Shown: positions 31,932 to 38,071 of the stretch, piece by piece
Layout: each line of letters begins with the position of its first letter
How positions within the stretch are numbered: position 1 is the first letter of the stretch
DNA from: Chthoniobacteraceae bacterium
GTDB taxonomy: Bacteria; Verrucomicrobiota; Verrucomicrobiia; Chthoniobacterales; Chthoniobacteraceae
Assembly: GCA_947476045.1 (NCBI GenBank)
Contig: CANJNZ010000042.1
Coordinates: 1 to 38,071, forward strand
Length of the DNA: 38,071 nt
Direction of reading: 5' to 3'
Notes under the pieces: model-generated
The model's database searches: none
What the model saw: the letters and a program-made list of their open reading frames with translations, nothing else
Told to the model about the DNA's origin: nothing
Translations under genes and position numbers: made by a program

Positions 31932-32816
31932 TCAGGCATAGACGGGCGTGCCCGTGCTTTGTGCGATTTCGCGGAAGCGCTTGATGATGCGATTGGTGAT
32001 CGCGCCGGGCTTGCCGTCGCCGATGATGCGCTGATCGAGTTTTACGGCGGCGATGACTTCGGCGGCGGTGCCGGTGAGGAAGCATTCGTCGGCGGTGAAG
32101 ATTTCGTGGCGGGTCATTTCGCGCTCACGAATTGGGATGCGCAGTTCGTTGCAAATCTCGAACACAACGCCACGCGTGATGCCGTCGAGCGCGCCTGCGC
32201 TGAGCGGCGGTGTGGTCACGGTGCCGTCGCGAATGATGAAGATGTTGTCGCCAGTGCATTCGGCGACGAGACCTTGATCGTTCAGCATGAGTCCCTCCTC
32301 TGCGCCGGCCTGGATGGCCTCCACTTTGGCCATGACGTTGTTGAGGTAGTTCAGCGATTTCACCGCAGGCGGCAGGATGTCGTGACGCGGACGACGCGTG
32401 GCGACGGTGGCCATGGTGAGTCCGTTTTGGTAGGCGCTCTCGGGATACAGCGAAATGGTAGCTGCGATGATGAAGACGGTTGCCTTCGGGCATTTGTAGG
32501 GCGAGAGGCCCATCGGTCCGGTGCCGCGTGTGACGACGGTGCGGATGTAGCCATCGCGAAGTGCGTTTGCGCGCACGGTCTCGACGGTGGCCTTGATGAG
32601 TTCCTCCGGCGTCATCGGGATGTTGAGCAGGATACTTTTCGCGCTGTCGTAAATGCGGCGCGTGTGCTCTTCGAGGCGGAAGACGCGGCCATTGTAAAAG
32701 CGGATGCCTTCAAAAACTCCGTCGCCGTAAAGCAGGCCGTGATCGAAGACGGAAACCTTGGCCTGACTTTCAGGAAGAAGCTGGCCGTCGAGGTAGATGA
32801 GCAATTCTTTGGACAT
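31932..32816 (-). CDS. ilvE: Class IV aminotransferase (branched-chain type)
   Basis: A 294-residue fold-type IV PLP enzyme. The PLP lysine is Lys153 in AVKSLNYLNN; hallmarks FDHGLLYGDGVFEGIRFYNG, EEHTRRIYDSA and GVVFEICNELRIP are present. This group covers branched-chain aminotransferase (IlvE) and D-amino-acid aminotransferase or aminodeoxychorismate lyase; FEGIRFYNG and the R-N-A-L...RTVVTRGTG pattern favour IlvE. Start ATG 32816 is selected because the open frame further up has unlike composition and overlaps the next gene. Confidence 0.88.
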   Translation of the reverse strand: MSKELLIYLDGQLLPESQAKVSVFDHGLLYGDGVFEGIRFYNGRVFRLEEHTRRIYDSAKSILLNIPMTPEELIKATVETVRANALRDGYIRTVVTRGTGPMGLSPYKCPKATVFIIAATISLYPESAYQNGLTMATVATRRPRHDILPPAVKSLNYLNNVMAKVEAIQAGAEEGLMLNDQGLVAECTGDNIFIIRDGTVTTPPLSAGALDGITRGVVFEICNELRIPIREREMTRHEIFTADECFLTGTAAEVIAAVKLDQRIIGDGKPGAITNRIIKRFREIAQSTGTPVYA

Positions 32817-32901
32817 GAAAAAGGTGCGCAAACTGGCAGCGGGAGGCGCGGGATGCAAGCCGTGTGAGGGGAAAACGATGTTAATATGCGAAAAGCCGAT
32901 G

Positions 32902-34146
32902 CTACAGCACTCCAATGACGACCTGGCCGAAAAAGCCCCGCACGCGTCGCCAGAGCGGGAGTTTCAGCGTGGCTTCCGTGAGGAGTATGCTGCGGGCTTT
33001 GTCGCGCTCGAACATCCGCGTTTGCTCCCGGGCGAATGTGGTGTTGAGCACATGGAGATTGTTTTCGTCGTTGAGGAAGAACGAGCGGGCATCGAGGTTG
33101 CCAGAGCCTGCGATCACAAGATGGTCGTCCACGACGACAAGTTTACTGTGCAGCATGGTGGGCTCGAATTCATAAATGGAGATGCCCGCTTTCATCATGC
33201 GGCGAAGCGTTCCCTGCATGATTTCCTTGGCGAACGGCATGTCGGTGATCGCGCCGGGCAGAATGATTTCCACTTTCACCCCGCGCTGCGCGGCCTCGAT
33301 GAGCGCGGCTGTATGCGCGGCGTTTGGAAGAAAATACGAGTGCTCGATCCGGATGGATTTTCGTGCTGCACGGAAAGCGAGCAAATTGGTCGCGCCAATG
33401 GTGTCGCATTGCTTCATCGGCGAGCCTGCGACCATCTGCGCGATGAGCGGGCCGGCGGGCGGAAGCGTTGGAAAGTAGTCCGGGCCACAGACCGAGACAC
33501 CCCGGAGTTCCTTCCAGTTGTCAGAGAAATTGTCCTGCAACTGAGCGACAACCGGCCCGTGGAGTTCATACTGGGTGTCGCGCCAATGTCGGGTATCCCT
33601 TGCGCAGCCTGTCCAGTTGTAAGCCCAGCCCGCACCACCGCAAAAGCCGACGCGAGCATCCACGACGAGCACACGACGGTGTGTGCGGTGGTTGTATTTC
33701 TGGGGCAGGAAGAAATTGAGCGGGCTGTAGAACTCCACTTGCACACCGGATTGTTTCATCAGCGCGGTGTGATGCCTGTCCCAATTGTTGCACCCGAACG
33801 CATCGAGAATGACGTGGACTTTCACGCCAGCCTTTGCCCGCTTCGCAAGGATTTTGCAAAAGTCATCGACGGGTTGACAATAGCGTGCCGTGTAGCACTC
33901 GAACGTGATGCTGTGCTTTGCCGAAGCTGCCGCCCGCAGCATGGGCGGAAAAAAACCGTCCCCGTTTTCCAGCGTGCGCACAGCGTTGCCCTTGGTCCAG
34001 GCCGCTTTGCCTGCTGTCGCCATGGCGTCGGCAAACTCCCGTGTCTGCACCGCTGCCGGTGAAGCAGGGACATGGCGAAAGTTCCCGCCCGCACAACCGG
34101 CGAGCGTCATCATCATGAGGAATAAGAGGCTTCGCTTTGCCGCCAT
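32902..34146 (-). CDS. HKD phospholipase D-family lipoprotein
   Basis: A 414-residue lipoprotein (lipobox TLAGC, Cys18) of the cardiolipin synthase/ClsC type. The second catalytic motif is intact (HSKLVVVDD followed by GSGNLD). In the first the pattern is HRRVLVVDA followed by GFCGG: the usual Lys is Arg, although His and Asp stay. Typical flanking blocks NNWDRHHTALM, SPLNFF and RIEHSYFLPN occur. The altered residue may lower activity or shift specificity. The gene starts 3 bases after the dprA stop, so it is co-translated with dprA. Confidence 0.83.
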   Translation of the reverse strand: MAAKRSLLFLMMMTLAGCAGGNFRHVPASPAAVQTREFADAMATAGKAAWTKGNAVRTLENGDGFFPPMLRAAASAKHSITFECYTARYCQPVDDFCKILAKRAKAGVKVHVILDAFGCNNWDRHHTALMKQSGVQVEFYSPLNFFLPQKYNHRTHRRVLVVDARVGFCGGAGWAYNWTGCARDTRHWRDTQYELHGPVVAQLQDNFSDNWKELRGVSVCGPDYFPTLPPAGPLIAQMVAGSPMKQCDTIGATNLLAFRAARKSIRIEHSYFLPNAAHTAALIEAAQRGVKVEIILPGAITDMPFAKEIMQGTLRRMMKAGISIYEFEPTMLHSKLVVVDDHLVIAGSGNLDARSFFLNDENNLHVLNTTFAREQTRMFERDKARSILLTEATLKLPLWRRVRGFFGQVVIGVL

Positions 34147-34149
34147 ATC

Positions 34150-35271
34150 TCAAGCCATGTTCACCTTTGCGAAACGCTGCCCCGGCAGTGCGCGGATGAT
34201 GCGTTTCATTTCGAGCATTGTGAGTGTGCTGCTGACTTTGTAGGGCGGGAGGCGCGTGGCGGCGGAGAGTTCGTCGAGCGTGAGTTCGCCGGCTTCGAGA
34301 GCGGTGGCGATGAGCGTTTCGTCCTGCGTGAGCTTGGCGGGCGCTGCGCTGGGCGCGTCGTTTTTCGGCGAGGCCGAAAGCGAACGTCGCTCGCTGGGGA
34401 AAAGCTGTCCGAGTTCGTCGAGGATATCGTTCGCGCCGGTGACGAGCCGTGCGCCTTGCTGGATGAGTTTGTTCGAGCCTGCGCTGGTGGGGCGATCAAT
34501 CTGCCCCGGCACGGCGAAGACGGGACGGCCTTGCTCGATGGCCTGATCGGCGGTGATGAGCGCACCGCTGTTCAGCCCGGCCTCGACGACGAGCAGCCCG
34601 CGCCCCCATCCGGCGACGATGCGGTTGCGGTAGGGAAATGTCTGACGGTCGGCGGGGCGCTCCATCGGATACTCGCTGACGACTGCGCCGGACTTGGCTA
34701 TTTTTTCCGCGAGGCCGAGGTTTTCCGGCGGGTAAAGTTTGGAGAGTCCGCTGCCGATGACGGCGATGGTGCGCCCATTCGCAGCGAGTGCGCCATTGTG
34801 AGCGGCGGTGTCAATTCCCCGCGCAAGACCGCTCACAATGGCGAATCCCGCGTAGGCGAGTTGGAAAGAGAGTTTCTTCGCTGTCTCGGTGCCATAGTGC
34901 GTGACGCTGCGCGAGCCGACGATACCGAGCGCGTGCGCATCCTCCACGCGCAAATCTCCCCACACATAGAGAACGATTGGCGGATTCACGATGGTGCGCA
35001 GCGACTCGGGATATTCGGGCGACTCCCATGAAATCACGCGCGCTCCGAAATCCTCGATGCGCTTTAATTCGGCGGGGAGATCCACCGTAGCCTCCCACTC
35101 TGCGATCGAATTCGCGGTATCGCGTCCGATACCCTTCACCGATTCGAGCGCGGCCTTTCCCGCAGTGAGCACGCGAACGGGCGTCTCAAATACTTCGAGA
35201 AGATTCTTCAATCGAACCGGGCCCATGCCGGGCACCATATTGAGGGCGATACAGGCTTCAGTTTCCGTCAC
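34150..35271 (-). CDS. dprA: DNA-processing protein DprA
   Basis: A 373-residue DprA (Smf), the RecA loader for incoming single-stranded DNA in natural transformation. The start is GTG at 35271. An N-terminal SAM/HhH-like part (NMVPGMGPVRLKNLLE) precedes the Rossmann-like core with LGIVGSRSVTHYGTE, FAIVSGLARGIDTAAH, IAVIGSGLSKLYPPEN, FPYRNRIVAGWGRGLLVVEA and SGALITADQAIEQGRPVFAVPG. A C-terminal winged helix (LTLDELSAATRLPPYKVSS) completes a full-length DprA. Presence suggests DNA-uptake capacity, but competence genes are not seen here. Confidence 0.95.
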   Translation of the reverse strand: MTETEACIALNMVPGMGPVRLKNLLEVFETPVRVLTAGKAALESVKGIGRDTANSIAEWEATVDLPAELKRIEDFGARVISWESPEYPESLRTIVNPPIVLYVWGDLRVEDAHALGIVGSRSVTHYGTETAKKLSFQLAYAGFAIVSGLARGIDTAAHNGALAANGRTIAVIGSGLSKLYPPENLGLAEKIAKSGAVVSEYPMERPADRQTFPYRNRIVAGWGRGLLVVEAGLNSGALITADQAIEQGRPVFAVPGQIDRPTSAGSNKLIQQGARLVTGANDILDELGQLFPSERRSLSASPKNDAPSAAPAKLTQDETLIATALEAGELTLDELSAATRLPPYKVSSTLTMLEMKRIIRALPGQRFAKVNMA

Positions 35272-35400
35272 GCCCTCGAAGCTATGGAGGCACGCAGCGA
35301 GTGTAAAGTCAGCGCAGTCCTCAAAACGACTGGCGATACCCGCCCTTGACCCGCCAGCGTGCGACTGTATCTGTCAGTAAAGCAGTAAACCAAACTCGGT

Positions 35401-36168
35401 ATGAAGACTTTCTTTCACTCCATCGCGGTGCTCATTTGCGCAGCTTCACTCAGCCCATTGCTCGCAGCGGAAGGCAACGGACTGCTCGTAAATGTATTCA
35501 AGCGAACGATAGCAAAAGAGGACATCAAGACGGATTATTACTCGGGGCAGGAAAAGAGTATCAACCTCGCAATCTCAGTGAAAAACACCTCACTGCGCAA
35601 TATGCCCGAAGGTGAAGTGCATTGGGCCATGCTCGTTCATAAGGGATATAGCAAACTCACCGAAAGAGTGACTGGCACGGAAACGCTCAAAGCCCTGAAG
35701 GTTTCGGAAACCGTCGAAATTACCGTAGGTCCAGTGAAGGTGGGCGAATACCGTGCCAAGGCGGAATCTCAATACAGCGCCGGTAAAGAATACAAGGACA
35801 AGCTGGACTACGAAATCATCATCATGCAAGGCGAACAGGAGCTTCTGCGCATGGGCAGTGATGCTAGTTTCGCCAAGAGCACGAAACCCATCACACAAGC
35901 CACTCGCATTGCTGCTGTGAATGGGGAACGTCCCAAGCCAAAGAAGGAGGATGCCGGTGATAATTTTGGCAACGCTGACGGTGAAAAGCCCAAGCCAATT
36001 GTGGCAGGGAACAAGCCAGTCGAAACCAAGCCCCTGATTGGCAAGGAAGAGCCTGCGCCGATCGTAAAGCCATCGCCACCGGTCGTGGCAAATACACCTC
36101 CGCCTGCGGCAGAATATTCGGCAGCCAGGCCCTTCGACTTTTTCAATCTCGGCGGAAACGGCAAGTAG
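35401..36168 (+). CDS. Secreted Lys/Pro-rich protein of unknown function
   Basis: A 255-residue exported protein: signal peptide (MKTFFHSIAVLICAASLSPLLAA), a beta-rich domain (INLAISVKNTSLRNMPEGEV, VSETVEITVGPVKVGEYRAK, KLDYEIIIMQGEQELLRMG) and a disordered tail with repeated KPKPI/KPVETKP elements. The domain resembles immunoglobulin-like beta sandwiches. No family is recognised. It diverges from dprA with 129 bases between and converges on glnS with only 5 bases between stop codons. Confidence 0.7.
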   Translation: MKTFFHSIAVLICAASLSPLLAAEGNGLLVNVFKRTIAKEDIKTDYYSGQEKSINLAISVKNTSLRNMPEGEVHWAMLVHKGYSKLTERVTGTETLKALKVSETVEITVGPVKVGEYRAKAESQYSAGKEYKDKLDYEIIIMQGEQELLRMGSDASFAKSTKPITQATRIAAVNGERPKPKKEDAGDNFGNADGEKPKPIVAGNKPVETKPLIGKEEPAPIVKPSPPVVANTPPPAAEYSAARPFDFFNLGGNGK

Positions 36169-36173
36169 TCCGC

Positions 36174-37880
<1,707 letters not shown>

Positions 37881-37996
37881 TTCAAAATGGAGGCGAGCTT
37901 TTAGAGAGCACACGCCGCGGAGTCAGTGGAAAAAATCTCCGCTTGCCATTTTGTCCACGCCGCGATTGATTCCGCGCCCGCTTGGACAAGCGAAAT

Positions 37997-38071
37997 GCGC
38001 GGTTAGCTCAGTGGTAGAGCACCTCCCTGACACGGAGGGGGTCGCAGGTTCGAAACCTGCACCGCGCACCA
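37997..38071 (+). tRNA. tRNA-Val (anticodon GAC)
   Basis: A complete cloverleaf: acceptor GCGCGGT pairs with ACCGCGC, D-arm around AGCTCAGTGGTAGAGC, anticodon stem CCTCC/GGAGG enclosing CTGACAC with anticodon GAC, and a T-arm GCAGGTTCGAAACCTGC. A discriminator A and encoded CCA end at the last base of the window. It is 75 bases long and reads valine codon GUC (also GUU). Confidence 0.96.

Noticed and set aside
31512-32867. 451-codon plus-strand frame opposite mcsA-like and aminotransferase genes
   Set aside because: Antisense shadow of two genes with intact catalytic motifs.

Overview
The window is a GC-rich bacterial chromosome segment that looks like Verrucomicrobiota. Pointers are secreted PQQ-like beta-propeller proteins, DUF1080 (3-keto-disaccharide hydrolase) and ThuA proteins, a Rhodopirellula/Verrucomicrobium-type ECF sigma factor paired with a FecR-LamG membrane protein, secreted EF-hand proteins, and a kinase-less relative of planctomycete/verrucomicrobial Ser/Thr kinase-TPR proteins. 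Most starts show no clear Shine-Dalgarno sequence. The genus cannot be named from the sequence alone. All family assignments are by inspection; no database search was run.

Layout. 1-780: an integron-like gene cassette (cupin gene, 515 bp unit) between two attC-like sites. 807-4800: a secreted PQQ-like protein, a lysine-rich histone H1-like protein, a 51-residue Cys-rich exported peptide with its terminator, a dienelactone hydrolase, a GNAT protein and a small hypothetical. 4873-7400: an HKD phospholipase D/cardiolipin synthase-type enzyme followed by ruvB. 7401-8762: a minus-strand island of small orphan genes separated by a ~67-bp imperfect direct repeat, resembling a second, degenerate cassette array. 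8772-12559: mgtE, a monothiol glutaredoxin with terminator, a membrane/coiled-coil/TPR protein, and an exported Mn-type superoxide dismutase. 12593-12810: a 218-bp element with 33-bp terminal inverted repeats. 12865-13629: a DUF1080 protein.

13725-17766 holds the most distinctive locus: secreted EF-hand proteins around an ECF sigma factor and a FecR-LamG protein. Two EF-hand genes, one of them first in the probable sigma operon, share a 28-bp promoter-like element with identical spacing (TGTCCTAAA ... GTGCTATT). It is a candidate autoregulatory promoter for this sigma factor. 17858-22725 adds a second PQQ-like protein, an FAD oxidoreductase, a ThuA protein and an esterase.

22801-26648 is a compact operon: exbB, an exbD-like gene whose membrane Asp is replaced by Asn, a tonB-like gene, a membrane zinc-ribbon protein, gatC and gatA. 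26779-27457 is a HigBA-like toxin-antitoxin pair with a palindromic operator. 27482-31307 carries a Sel1-repeat serine protease, a small lipoprotein, cysK, a pterin-4a-carbinolamine dehydratase and a 49-residue membrane protein. 35271-31383 (minus) reads dprA, HKD lipoprotein, branched-chain aminotransferase, mcsA-like, and ends in a hairpin terminator. The window closes with a secreted Pro/Lys-rich protein, glnS, and tRNA-Val(GAC), whose encoded CCA is the last three bases. Having both glnS and gatCA suggests the amidotransferase mainly serves Asn-tRNA formation or is partly redundant.
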